A stretch of 64,000 nt of DNA from Morchella semilibera (Eukaryota > Ascomycota > Pezizomycetes > Pezizales > Morchellaceae): NCBI GenBank assembly GCA_009192285.1, contig CM018603.1:6631613-6695612 (forward strand). The letters are read 5' to 3'. Both the position numbers and the translations under genes were made by a program. This document shows, in pieces, positions 23,571 through 34,479 of the stretch (positions are counted from its first letter, which is position 1; every line of letters begins with the position of its first letter). A model generated the notes under the pieces. The model was given only the letters and a program-made list of their open reading frames with translations. It was not told the DNA's origin and did not search any database.

Positions 23571-26500
23571 GGTGGGCAGTCTCTACGTTTTGGTACGAGA
23601 TGACGTCTTTGTTGTTATTTGGAAGGGCGTGGGATCAATTAGGTGTAGGGTGAGGTAGTGAGTGAGTGTGAGTGAGTGAGGTAACTGGAGAGAAAAGAGG
23701 GACAACGACAGGACAGGACAGAGGGGGTGGGAGAGAAAGGGAGAGAGATAAACAATTAGTGAGTTAGCGACCCTTCCCTTCACCAACTAACGAGAATTGT
23801 AGTGGAATTGAGGTGCACAGTGTGTAACTTCACACGGGAAAAATTCTCACTCGGAGGAGAAAGTGAGGAAAGAAAGAAGAGAAGAGGAGTGAGTGGACGA
23901 CAGCCAGATGGGACACACACACTCTTGCTTCTTTCTGCTGCTGCTGCTAACTACTGCTGCTATGTATGTAATGCTTCTTCACCTCTCACATTCACATCTC
24001 ACTCATCGATTGCGACTGGTCGGCTGGCCCTTCTCTCTCCCTCATGAACAAGGATTGCCGATATGCGGCCCGATGCAGTGCAGCCCTTGGCGCCAATCGA
24101 ATACTTCGAACGTGTAATTGCACCAGGTCTAAATCTTCGTCTATCGGGAATTTTTTTCTCTCCTCTCTCTAGACTCTTGTTAAAAAAAACTTCATAGATT
24201 CATACTTTGGGCTCTCGAGGGAAGTTCAGCATCGTCAATTCAGCCCAATTTAGAATCAAAAATGAGCTAGGCGATCGCCGGCTGTTCAAGCTTCCTCTTC
24301 TCACCGCAGGAGGAGAAATGTCGCAAAAAAAAAATGAGTTAACTGCTCGCGTGCCCATTGTGATAAGGTGCTTGTTCGTTGGCCCACCCATAGACTCCGC
24401 CGTAATGATTTCTCCCGGGTCCCCAAGCAGAGATGTCCATCCAGATATACCAATTCAGCCGGATATCCGAAACGGACCCTATATCGACGGTTTGAATAGG
24501 TAGGGACCGTAGGGTGCGACAAGGAAACCGGCGATCCCTTGGAGAATTATCCACCCGCTGCTCTGATAGATATATCCGCGTTAACGAAGGGCGGACAAGA
24601 AAGAGAACCTGGGACAGAGCATAACTAGAGTAAGTGGATGAATTGCTAGCGTTCGGAATAGCCTTTGACAACTGGCTAGCTGTCCGTGGCTATCCAGCCG
24701 TACCCGGCTTTATCATAAAACCTAAAAGGCCGTGAGAATCGGATACAGACGAAGACATGCCGACAAAATGAATCCGGCCGGTAACTGGACCCGTCATCGG
24801 TTGGTGATCAGCCAGTCTCGTGGGGGGGGGGGGTCAAACAAAAAATCCGAACTAGAAAAGCCGTTGATCTGGGCAGCCATTATCAAAAAATTTCTTGTGT
24901 GACAGCTTGTCATTACTCGATTAGAACAAAAGTGCTATTTAGGGTACTGTGTGTATGCACTGTTCATGATCGAGGTTTATTTAGAATCGGGCCCTGTGCC
25001 CAGGCCAGTTTATGACAGCAATTTACATTTGCCGTGGCAGAGATGGATACGGTTCTGTTCATAATACCATTGTGCACTAGTATGCTTAAGAGGACGACGA
25101 TTAATTGCAGATAGCCCGGGATCTTCGGGCTCTGGTAGGTAGCATTCATGCAGCGCGCAAATTGTTCACGAGAGCCCTCCCCGATGTTTAAGTGTGACAT
25201 TTCTAATGTGATCGGGTGTGATCCGAGTTCGAGGCCTCGGCCTCTCGCATGAATGGAGCTGAAACCGTGGAGGTGACACTGCAGGCGTCATTTCTGTAGG
25301 TCATGTAAGGGGCAGGAAAACTACATGTACGTACTCTACTAAACTCTTTATCCATGTCTCATACTTTCAAACGTCGTGTCGTGGTTGGATAGCCAGAAGT
25401 CGATAGTTTACGATATGATTTTTGCATCCGTACATCTTAAATCCGTTAGAGCTCCTCAATATTTCGTAGAGTTTATATCGCAATCTATAGGACAGACGAG
25501 GGCTTGGTGTTGAGTATAAATCTGTATCTACGGTGTTAGAGTCTAGCCTGACCAATATAGTATTTCAAAGACATCTCAAAAAACAAAAGCGGCGATAACC
25601 CATCACCTGTCGCCCATTCTCTAATGAGTGATTTCTTATAACGCGTTGAATCTAATACGATGACGTGGGGGGCTCGAAAACACTCGTGATAAGATTTATC
25701 AAGAGAACCGATGGGATTATTATATTGTGATGATTGAGAAGAAAGAAGGGGGGTGAGACTCTCTATATACTAGCTTGGTACAGTTACACAAGGACAGGTG
25801 TTTTCTGAAGAGACGGGAGCCAGCTGGACTACATACATGTAGGCATAGTTTCGTTGTCAATAAGAGAGCGTATCAACAAGCTGGCTACGCATATGATTTA
25901 CTACTAACACACACCTATCATCTGGCGGGCGCCATCCTCTTTGTTTATATCTCCTTTAACGTTCCAAGTTTCATAACGCGGAAGGTCTCAGACCTGGGGG
26001 CCTTAATCTATCAGCTCAAAGTCAACGCTGAGGGATCAGTCAGTTCTAGCCGCTACCGCGCCTCAAGCGGCCCCCAAAAACCGGGACTAAAGCTACCTAA
26101 TTGTCTATGTATGGAAGCCACACTTACTGTTTTTTGTGTCCTGGCTTGAGCTCGAAGCGGGGTTGTAGCAGAGTTGGTGGGGGTATCGACCAAATCACAG
26201 ATTATCACTCGCCAAAGGTTGTTGTTAATTCATGGATTGTACGTTGTTAATTTATTAACTAAGGTAATATTAAATCTCTAACAACCGGTCTCCAGAAAGG
26301 AAATAAGACATAGAAGGTTGTCAAAAGGACACAGACACAAAATAACAGTCATATTAATACTGAATGTCATCTTGGCCGGATGGAAGTCACATATATAGTC
26401 AGTACTTTTCCGGGCTTACTCCATCCGTTCATATTTAACCATAGTCTGTTAGCATGTGGGCTCAAAATATCTAAGCTCAAATACTCTAAACTCAGAAACT

Positions 26501-26730
26501 GCAGTTCTGAGCACCTAGTGTATCCCCCCACGGGTAGCGGGCATGGAGGGGTTGCCACAAGCTGGGGGCCGAAAAAGCTCAACCCATGCAATGGGGGGTC
26601 GGTTTCTATGGTGTCTATAGTATACTACGATCAGATCCATCATAGGAAAAACAACAAAACCTATAGGAACGCCTCTAGTCCATCAACAGCTGAATCTTAA
26701 ATTTATTTAATCCTGCTTCCTAAGCAGATT
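23571..26730. other. 3.2-kb gene-poor region
   Basis: vtc4 promoter on the left and the 3' side of sym1 on the right. It contains a GAGT-rich microsatellite (23650-23690), a G13 run (24831-24843), and TACATGTA motifs at about 25324 and 25834. ORFs present are short, lack family features and are judged spurious. Confidence 0.6.
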
Positions 26731-27603
26731 CTAATCAAGGATCTCCTCAACCTTCTTCTCCAACTTCTTCTCCACCTTCTCCGCTAAAGTTGGGTCCACG
26801 CCCTGCTGGTTCAAGAAACTCAAATACGAGTTCCATCCTTTTCACACCGTTAGTACCACCCCCTAAGCTTGCCTAGAATAGAAAAATCACATACCCAAAG
26901 AGACGAAGTTAACCACTAACAACCTATGGTTCAACGGCACTAGCTTAAAGTTAACTAGCTGGACCGCCGGCCACACCATCCAGTTCGTCTTCAGCCCCGT
27001 CCAGTAATTGGCATCAAGCTTTTCCGCCGGACTCCCGCCCTCTAGCACTGACAGCGTCGAGAAGAATAACAGCATATTGAGCGGCGTGAAGATGAGTTGG
27101 TCCGCAGCAACGCGCGCTACGATCTCTGCGTTGGGCTTGCCCGGGAATTTTATTGCTCGCTCGAGGAAGCGGTACCAGTTGACGACCATGGGACCAAAGA
27201 TGACTGCATGTGGTTTATGGAGTTAGTAAGAAGATAAAGGGAGAGAGAATGGTAGGTGCGAAGGGAGAGATACAGCCACCGTAGCCGCCCATACGTGCGG
27301 TACGCATGATGTCGTGGTTGTCGAGGCCTTTGCGCTCAACAAGTTGCTGTGCTATAACGTCGCCAGTTCCGAAGAGGACCTGGGCGCGGTGGGAGGGTTA
27401 ATTCTCTATATATTCTAGGAAATGGGGGGTCATTGGCTTACACCAGTGGTGATGCATTGGGTGAGTAGTGGACGGGCGGCCAAACGGGCTTGATACCTAT
27501 GTATTCCAACAGTGTTAGCATTAACACCACTCCCAACAAACGGCAAAGATTAAAATTAATAGTGGGGGTGTTTTTCCGAGCGGCGAACTCACCAACGAAG
27601 CAT
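26731..27603 (-). CDS. sym1: Sym1/Mpv17 family mitochondrial inner-membrane protein
   Basis: Exons complement(26731..26837, 26895..27203, 27274..27379, 27442..27496, 27593..27603); 588 nt, 195 residues, normal for the family. The first coding exon is 11 nt (ATGCTTCGTTG) and splices to complete Trp in MLRWYQARL. Conserved stretches are [82 protein letters not shown]. Four hydrophobic segments are expected. Known relatives sit in the mitochondrial inner membrane and matter for ethanol or heat-stress growth and mtDNA upkeep; the exact channel role is debated. The C-terminus is an unusual Lys/Glu repeat ([16 protein letters not shown]), likely a short charged helix. A peroxisomal PMP22 paralogue is the alternative, but the N-terminus fits Sym1 better. 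Confidence 0.9.
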
Positions 27604-28289
27604 TGTGACAAATTGTTCTCTTCACAACCAAAAAAAAAGGGTTTGCCAACGAGAGGATATGTAGCAGAGAATAAAGGAAGGAGTATGAGATGGGGTAGTG
27701 GTAGCTATGCTGGTTTCCCACAAGAGCTTCCTTTTGACTTTATAGTAGAGAGCTTGTTTCTTCTGGTGGGTGTTTTTTTGCGCGAGGGGTTCCTCCAGCC
27801 GGCCTAATTGCGCCGCATCCCTGCAATGAGAAGCTGCAGGGCCCCATTCCGTGTGACGTCGGTACTATTCGCTGGATGCATTACCTAATATGGAAGTATA
27901 TGATCGGCTTACGGGAAAGATGCTCCAGCGATCATTGACGCAAGGTATTCTGGGCGGCGAGTGATGTAGGGTGACGATCTATGATTTGCTGGGCTTTGCT
28001 TGCTTCGTCGGCTAGATCGGGCATTTTCAGTGCGGTCACAGACTATGCGGGTATTAATTTACGCGTTGCTCAGCATATCTCTGGCATTGGCGTCAAGCTG
28101 GCGGTGAAAAGAAGCGTGTAGGTTATCTACATCATATATCGGGTTACATGTATGTCTTCACAGCTTGTTTACAACGGCTCTAGTTTTGTACGAAAGATAT
28201 CAGAGTAGACAAATACGACATATTCAATCCCGGTTTTTTAATTTTACCTACATGTAGTCAACTTATGGCACTGGTGCCGCAGACTCGAT
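27604..28289. other. Intergenic, sym1 promoter
   Basis: 5' flank of sym1. TACATGTA motifs occur at about 28145 and 28251. No ORF supported. Confidence 0.55.
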
Positions 28290-28300
28290 TTGGAAATCTA

Positions 28301-28900
28301 CAACGACCCAACGCAAAAAAGGCCCCCCCTGGCCTCGAGGGCATTGAGCCCAAGAGACCAAGAGAGGCCATTTAATTCTCCTCTTGACCGCGGTCAAGGA
28401 GTCCTAACGCAAAAAAGGCCCCTCCTGGCCTCGAGGACGCTGAGTCCAAGAGACCAAGAGAGGCCATTTAATTCTCCCCTTGACCGCGGTCAAGGGGTCC
28501 TAACGCAAAAAAGGCCCCTCTTGGCCCCGAAGGGACCAAGAGAGGCCTTTAATTATTATAATGCTCTCTCCATGAGGAGAGAGCAGCAGGGACAGGGACA
28601 GGGACAGGGACGGTTAGGGAGACCTAACGCAAAAAAGGCCCCTCTTGGCCCCCAAAGGGACCAAGAGAGGCCTTTAATTTATAATGCTCTCTCCATGAGG
28701 AGAGAGCAGCAGGGACAGGAACAGGAACAGGAACAGGGACGGTTAGGGAGACCTAACGCAAAAAAGGCCCCTCTTGGTCCCCAAAGGGACCAAGAGAGGC
28801 CTTTTTACTCCTCAGTGGTTGAGGAGACCTAACGCAGAAAAGGCCCTTCTCGGCTCCGTATTAGGGAACGTTGAAGGGCCTGATCTGAGCCCGGCCCGAA
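28301..28900 (-). repeat. Six-unit array of hairpin-forming direct repeats
   Basis: Six copies of a core reading (C)TAACGCAAAAAAGGCC start at about 28310, 28406, 28502, 28626, 28755 and 28831 (spacing 96, 96, 124, 129, 76). In each unit the core's GGCC opens a stem closed by a downstream GGCC (GGCCCCTCTTGG pairs with CCAAGAGAGGCC). Units 1-5 add a second palindrome of different sequence: TTGACCGCGGTCAA (units 1, 2), GCTCTCTCC/GGAGAGAGC (units 3, 4) and CTCCTCA/TGAGGAG (unit 5). Units 3 and 4 also carry GGACAG/GGAACA hexamers and a GTTAGG-GAGA-CCTAAC junction stem. Strand is set to minus only because mismatches in stem 1 become G-U pairs in a minus-strand RNA. The 180-codon open frame across it is probably incidental. 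Confidence 0.85.
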
Positions 28901-29159
28901 GGCCAGGTAGGGCATAGGCAGCCTTTGAATCTCTCCACTCTAAGGCAAAATGCCAAAGCGAGTTGGAGAGGAAGCAAAGACTGCTGCCCTATCTTCTCAG
29001 AAAGGGGGGGCAAGCAAGTCTCCAGACCTCTCCGGGATAGGATTGACTGCTTGCCCCCATGATGAGGAGCAAAAAGAGTGGGAGGAGGGGACCTGTTATA
29101 TAGCTGGCGGTCCTGAGATGCCAAGGTGTGGTTTTGGCCGGTGCTTGGCGGCGGGGAAA

Positions 29160-29440
29160 ATTATTGGGTGAGGGCGGCGAATATCACGCTGGTGGGGGGG
29201 GGATTTTTCTTCTTCTTCTTGGCTGGGGGGAAAATTTTGGTGGGCGGGCGGGGAATTTCACGCTGGTGGGGGGATTTTTCTTCTTCTTCTTGGCTGGGGG
29301 GGGAAATTTTGGTGGGCGGGTGGGGATTTTTCTTCTTCTTCTTGGCTGGGGGGAAATTTTTGGTGGGCGGGCGGGGAATTTCACGCTGGTTGGGGGGGGG
29401 TTTTTCTTCTTCTTCTTGGCTGAGAGAAGGTTCTCGTGGG
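29160..29440. repeat. G-rich minisatellite
   Basis: About four imperfect units of roughly 50-75 bp. Each has a GGTGGGCGGGCGGGG block, an ATTTCACGCTGG block (lost in one unit) and a TTTTTCTTCTTCTTCTTGGC block. The plus strand has many G runs of 4-9. The open frames crossing it (Gly/Phe-rich) are produced by the repeat. Confidence 0.8.
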
Positions 29441-30819
29441 CGGGCACGGATTGGGTTAGCTGCGCTGGAGAAAGAGCAGTGCTGGAGATATCGTGAGAGA
29501 AGATGTGAGTACATGTATGTATATGTAAGTATGTAAATATGTACATAGTGGTATGGATGTGGTGCTGTACTTTGACTACATGTATCGTGAAAGCAGACGC
29601 AGCGGCCATTAAAGCATGGTATACCGAGTCTAGAGATTGTTACATATGATGCGCCTGTGTCGAGAATGTCTTTCTGTCGAGCGTCTTGGTCAATCTACGT
29701 GATGTGCTGTATTGCGGTGGCTACATGTATCTTATCGATCTATCCTACATGATAAATTTCTCATGTTCCACTGGTGGAGTGAGCTGAGGTATTGTATGCA
29801 TACATGCATACATACACAATGTAGCCCAATGTCTTCCCGTACGTAGGCAGTCAATTGCCAGTGAGCAAGAACATGCAACTTCCCCAGATACATGTAGATC
29901 TACATGTATAGATGTATGCAGAACCATGCGCGGTCAGCTAGACAGCATTTACATGCATACATATATGTATATTCGTATATAGACAACTGATCAATGGCAC
30001 ATAAGCCGAACTGAGAGAGTATCACGAAGCCATACCCTTCCCATTACTACATGTACACACATACAGAGGCTTAAGGCTATATACATACATATTTGGTCCG
30101 CTCGAGAATGTTACATATATAGCCCCTTAGCGCGCGCTCAATTGTGTATCCTCTCTATAAACCTGAGTTGGCCTGTGTCGTAATATGTGTTGCTCTCTAG
30201 CAGTGCAGTTTGGTACTTACTTTATGCATAAGATATATATAATAGGACTACATGTCCGGTCCACATCTTCTGTAGTATACAAGAAACCCGAGGTTATCCA
30301 GATACCAAAGCCCACACTATACAAACCACGTCCCACCCGTCCCTACAAAGACCAAACCCCAAAATGCTGCTACCCAGCAATATCGAGTGATATCCCATGA
30401 CGCTCCCACCGCTCCCCCGCCAACCGCTCAGGGAGTCAATGTTAAAGAGTAGGTGCATACTAATATTTCTCTACTGACGCCAGCAAATCTGTCCAGGTAG
30501 ACGAGATTTATAGGGGTGTTATAATTATCTATGTATATATCGTGGTCATCAATATATGGTGTTTATCTTACTACAGCTCATGCACAGCGTGACAGGCCGG
30601 AGGCTAGAGAGCGTATTATGATCGGCCGAGAATTCACCTGTAATCTATCGATATATCCATTTATTTACGTATTGATTAAACAGCGCCCAAGATCACGCCC
30701 ACCCCGTTAAAAACACCAACGCCCCAATATAAATCATACCGGGACTCAATATAAAAAAAAAGAAACCAACACATTTAACGCCACGAGCCAGATATCCATA
30801 TCTACATACAACCCAAAGT
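29441..30819. other. Intergenic, rich in TACATGTA palindromes
   Basis: AT-rich 3' flank of the Zn2Cys6 gene. ATACATGTA/TACATGTA-type words recur at about 29511, 29577, 29723, 29888-29910 and 30050. No ORF supported. Confidence 0.55.
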
Positions 30820-33234
30820 CTATATCGGCGACGGCGGGTTCAGGCCAAACACATCCCACGGGTTATCCCACGACACAAACCCATCGCGGTCCCCCAGCAT
30901 GCCCCAAAAGCTCTGGTCCACCGGCACCGAGTCCAGGTCCGCCCAATTCCACGCCGCCCCACCACCGCCGCCTTCAGGCGGATGCACCTCCACCTCCGGA
31001 ATCACACCGCTCCCGCCTGTGGCTTGCTCGTAAGCACCACTCTCGGCGCAGCACGGCGTAACCGTAGCCGCAGCCGTAGCCGCGGTAGTAGCAGTAGTAT
31101 TAGTATCTGCATTCTCGCCGCCGCCGCCGCCCTCCATCCCGAGTTCCGCCCTCTCAAGCTCCTTCTTCTCCCATATAGCGTCGTAGTACAGCCCCGACCC
31201 CATCCGGCTCCTCATCCTCAGCGACTTCCCCCACCAGCCCGCGCTCCTCCTCTTCCCCACGCTGCCGATAATCTCCAGGAACTTTGCCGCGCGCATCGAC
31301 TCGTCGTTCTCCACGACCGAGAAGCCCTGCAGGAGCGTGAACGCCTCACGTACGTGGTTCTCGGCCGTCTCGACCGCCTGCGTGTCCAGCAGCGGCGACG
31401 CCGGCGAGGATTGCTCCCGCGCGTGCGACAGCGCAACCAGCTTCAGCAGCCACAGCGACGCGAGCACCAGCGAGCGGTTGATGTACGTCGGGTAGTACTT
31501 GAGGCGGCCGCGCCTGTGCTCGGCGGCGATGACGGCGATGAGCTTGACGGCCGTGCGGAAGGCCCTGATCATGACGGCCGAGACCTCGAGCGGGCCCACG
31601 GTGGACTGGATGTCCTCGTGCATGACAAAGGTCTGGATGTGCAGGCGGTTCGTGAGCAGGAGGATCTCGCTCTCGGGGAAGGCGGGGTTGGAGTTGAGGA
31701 GGGCCTCGAGCTCGCTGTCAAACAGCTGCACGAGCGACCAGCGCGAGGACGGCTCGATGAGGCCCGTGGCGCTGAAGGGGTTGTTGGACAGCGTGGGGAT
31801 GAAGTTGGAGCAGGCCGTGGCGATCAGGAGGTGGTGCTTGAGTTTTGGGGGGAGGTCCGTCGACGGGTTCCGGATCGTGAAGTCAGGGGTGATGGTGCAG
31901 GGTACACCGAGCTTGAGGGAGAGTCTATATGTGTGAGTATGATTTGGTATTATCAAGGAATGTTTGAGTCCATACGAGAAATTGACGAGAAAACATGCTA
32001 TCCAGCTCACCGTCCTAACCCTCAGATCATCCCTCGGAAAGCACTTTTCACGAAACTCCTGCGCAAAGCCCGGCCTGTGAAAGCCATTCTGCATGGCCAG
32101 GTGCGTAGCAATGCCGCAGTACAGCCAGCTGCCATCGTCGCTCTGCTTTTTGAACGGGATGGGCCACGACCCCAGGAGCAGGAGGGCCTGGATGTTCATG
32201 TCGAGGGCCGTGTTGTTTGGGTTTATCGATACGTCGGCGATAGACTCCCGCACAGAGTCCGCGAGCTGCCCGTAGAGGTCCCGCGCCAGGGGATTGGCAT
32301 TGTGGCGGCAGGAGGTGAGGAGGATGGTTTTGAAGAGGAGGGGGGACTCGGTGTGGATTGTCTCGATCGAGACGGTGGGATTGATTATGGGGAGGTGAGG
32401 GTGGTAATGCGTGTGATATCTACAATATATATAGATATAATAAGAAACCAGTTATTTACAACCCATATATTGACCGCAAAGTGAGGAGAGTAATAATTAC
32501 TCGTGAAAAAGCTCCATGATCCACTCGAGCGCAACATCGACGCCGGCCACATTGGACGGAAGCAGGGAGGGATCCGGTACTGGAAATATGGGCGCGGGAG
32601 GTTCAGTACTCTCGTGGGCTTCGCTGGTGGGAGTGCCGGTGGCGGTCTTCTCTCCGTCGATGGGGGAGGACTGCCAGTGCGCTGCTGGCCGGAGCTCTAG
32701 CTTCTCGCGCATGGACTCTAGCTGTCTGGATACCTGCTCTAACCGTCTTTTTTTTTTTTTTTGCCAATTGAAAATTAGCTACATTATATCTAGAGTTAAC
32801 TCCGTTTGAAGCTGGGAAGTGATTGGGGGGCACATACTGTTTCGCCGGCGTCCGCTTGAACGTTGGGTCCACTCTACACTGCAGGTTATGGCGTGTGCAT
32901 CTCGAGCACGGCGCTGGAAACCTGCTCGGCCCGTCGCATCGCAACTATTGTAAAAAGAAAGAAAAATTAATTATATATACGAACACTAGAGCACCCCCGG
33001 ATATATATAGATGAACGAGCACACATATATATAAAGAGACCAGTATCATACCTTCTGCTGCCGACAGGTAGTGCACGCGTTCGGCGTTCTCTTCCGCTTC
33101 ACCTGGCCGGTGCCTCCTGAGCGTGCGACACCACCACCACCACCACTCCTGCGCGCGGTCGTTGGCTCTTTCCCGGCGCCGTCGCCGCCGCCGCCGCCGC
33201 CGTCGCTGATGATGGAGGGGGTTGACGATGACAT
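30820..33234 (-). CDS. Zn(II)2Cys6 fungal transcription factor
   Basis: Exons complement(30820..31924, 31976..32419, 32501..32746, 32838..32944, 33052..33234); 2085 nt, 694 residues. The DNA-binding cluster spans exons 1 and 2: CTTCRQQK then LRC, PCSRC and HNLQC, giving C-x2-C-x6-C plus C-x2-C-x6-C. It follows a Gly-rich N-terminus and a basic stretch (KRKR). Exon 3 starts with a leucine-type linker (RLEQVSRQLESMREKLEL), likely a dimerisation coiled coil. The middle homology region includes LLLLGSWPI, LYCGIATHLAMQNGFHRPG and SLKLGVPCTITPDF; the last is formed only after removing the 51-nt intron 31925-31975. The C-terminus is Gly/Ala/Thr-rich and acidic. It probably regulates nearby genes; the MFS permease and AtuA-like gene 1.2-3.7 kb away are candidates, by position only. 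Exon 5 is clearly more GC-rich than the flanking DNA. Confidence 0.9.
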
Positions 33235-34479
33235 TTCTCTCTTTTTTTTGTAATGTAGCTGATCCCCCTTTAGATTTCTCGACTGGATAGATGGGTGTAG
33301 ATGTATTATAGATACAGATACCGCATCAGGAGAGAGAGTATTTGTAGAGCCGGGACACTTTGGGGATTACGCGGCTGCACGGGGCGGTGGAGGATTGATG
33401 GACCAATCGAGGAGCGGGGCGGTGCGGTGATATTCCCACAGCTTGTACGTGCGTACGTGTGTCCGTATAGATTGATATATGGCAGATACGTATATGATGA
33501 TGATAATGATGATGCTATAGCTAGATACAGGCACGAGTATGGAGTACTTTCCCCCCATGTCGATAGGCACATACATCGAGTATAACAAACATGGACATGG
33601 ACATGCCGCCAAGCCAGTTAATCCATGATTACTTACTGAACACACGCGGGGCTGCCTCCGACGTCAGTAGCAGCAAGGATTCCGGGGCGATTACTTTGTT
33701 CTGGAAGCTTTTGTTTAGTCCTGCCTGCCTGCCTGTGGGCTGAGTTGGCGCGCGGATAATAATAACCTTCGTATTCGATCACCGGCCGTGCGCAGGGGTT
33801 AGGTAGGGGGCAAGCTTTTCCTCCCCCTCCTCCTTCTTGGTTATAGCTAGAGGTAGCGCAGAGTTTATTGTAGCGCCGTGGGGTGGGAGGGAAGGAGTTA
33901 AATATCGTGGAGTCTGAAGTGTGGAGGAGAGGTGTCAATGATAGGGTTTACTGTTTTGGGGCCTGTGTGTGGTTGCCAAGTGTTTAAAAGCGCACTGTTT
34001 GCCCAATGTGATCGTGAGAGCTTTAATTCTCTGGCTAAAAGCAGAAAGGACCCTCATGGCCTGGCCCAGTATGGAATTAACCACACGTTCAGTCCCCAGG
34101 ATATATCGATAGGTAGAATTACAATACAACCAACTACAGTGGTGGTGGATACAGGTAGGCTCCTCACATCTGCTTTTAACTTTGGCCTTTCCGTCGGGCA
34201 GTGGCAGGTTGTGAGTGCCTCAGGAGCTCCTAATGGTCAAGCCTGGTTAATTGAACTTGCTCAGTGAAGAGCTTCCTTGTAGTGATCTATGGCTGTGTAC
34301 GTTATGATAACCTCTATTGCACCTCTCACGAAAACGTTCAGGCAGGTCTTTACAAATCAGAAGAAGGAATCAATTTTTATAACAGAAAACAGATCTAGAA
34401 TGAGCTATATATCGAGATAACACGGAACCACAAAAGAAATTAACAGCCAAAGAATGTCAGTACTCTACCCCCCTCCTCC
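33235..34479. other. Intergenic, promoter of the Zn2Cys6 gene
   Basis: Between the transcription factor start and the 3' end of the MFS gene. A 111-codon plus-strand frame at 33932-34267 has no family features and is left out. Nothing else recognised. Confidence 0.55.

Noticed and set aside
25775-26149. 124-codon plus-strand frame in the vtc4-sym1 gap
   Set aside because: No family features, starts at a non-ATG-like position, and no splice-supported extension.
28290-28832. 180-codon plus-strand open frame across the hairpin array
   Set aside because: It starts at a TTG, its sequence is just the repeat translated, and unit lengths of 124 and 76 nt break the reading phase between units. Better explained as a by-product of the repeat.
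28301-28860. CRISPR-like appearance of the array (repeats with variable segments)
   Set aside because: Host is eukaryotic, spacing is irregular, and the variable parts are themselves palindromes. No cas-like gene nearby.
29128-29609. Gly/Phe-rich and Lys/Pro-rich frames on both strands
   Set aside because: Both strands are open because the DNA is a minisatellite; translations are pure repeat.
31925-31975. Reading straight through this segment of the Zn2Cys6 gene
   Set aside because: The frame is open, but removing the 51-nt GTATGG-ATATAG intron restores the conserved FSLSLKLGVP stretch, whereas read-through inserts 17 unrelated residues.
30982-32484. 500-codon plus-strand frame opposite the Zn2Cys6 gene
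   Set aside because: It is antisense to exons with clear family homology on the minus strand and follows from high GC at third positions. It also crosses a well-supported intron.
33932-34267. 111-codon plus-strand frame between the regulator and the MFS gene
   Set aside because: No recognised motif, no intron structure, and AT-rich composition like the surrounding intergenic DNA.
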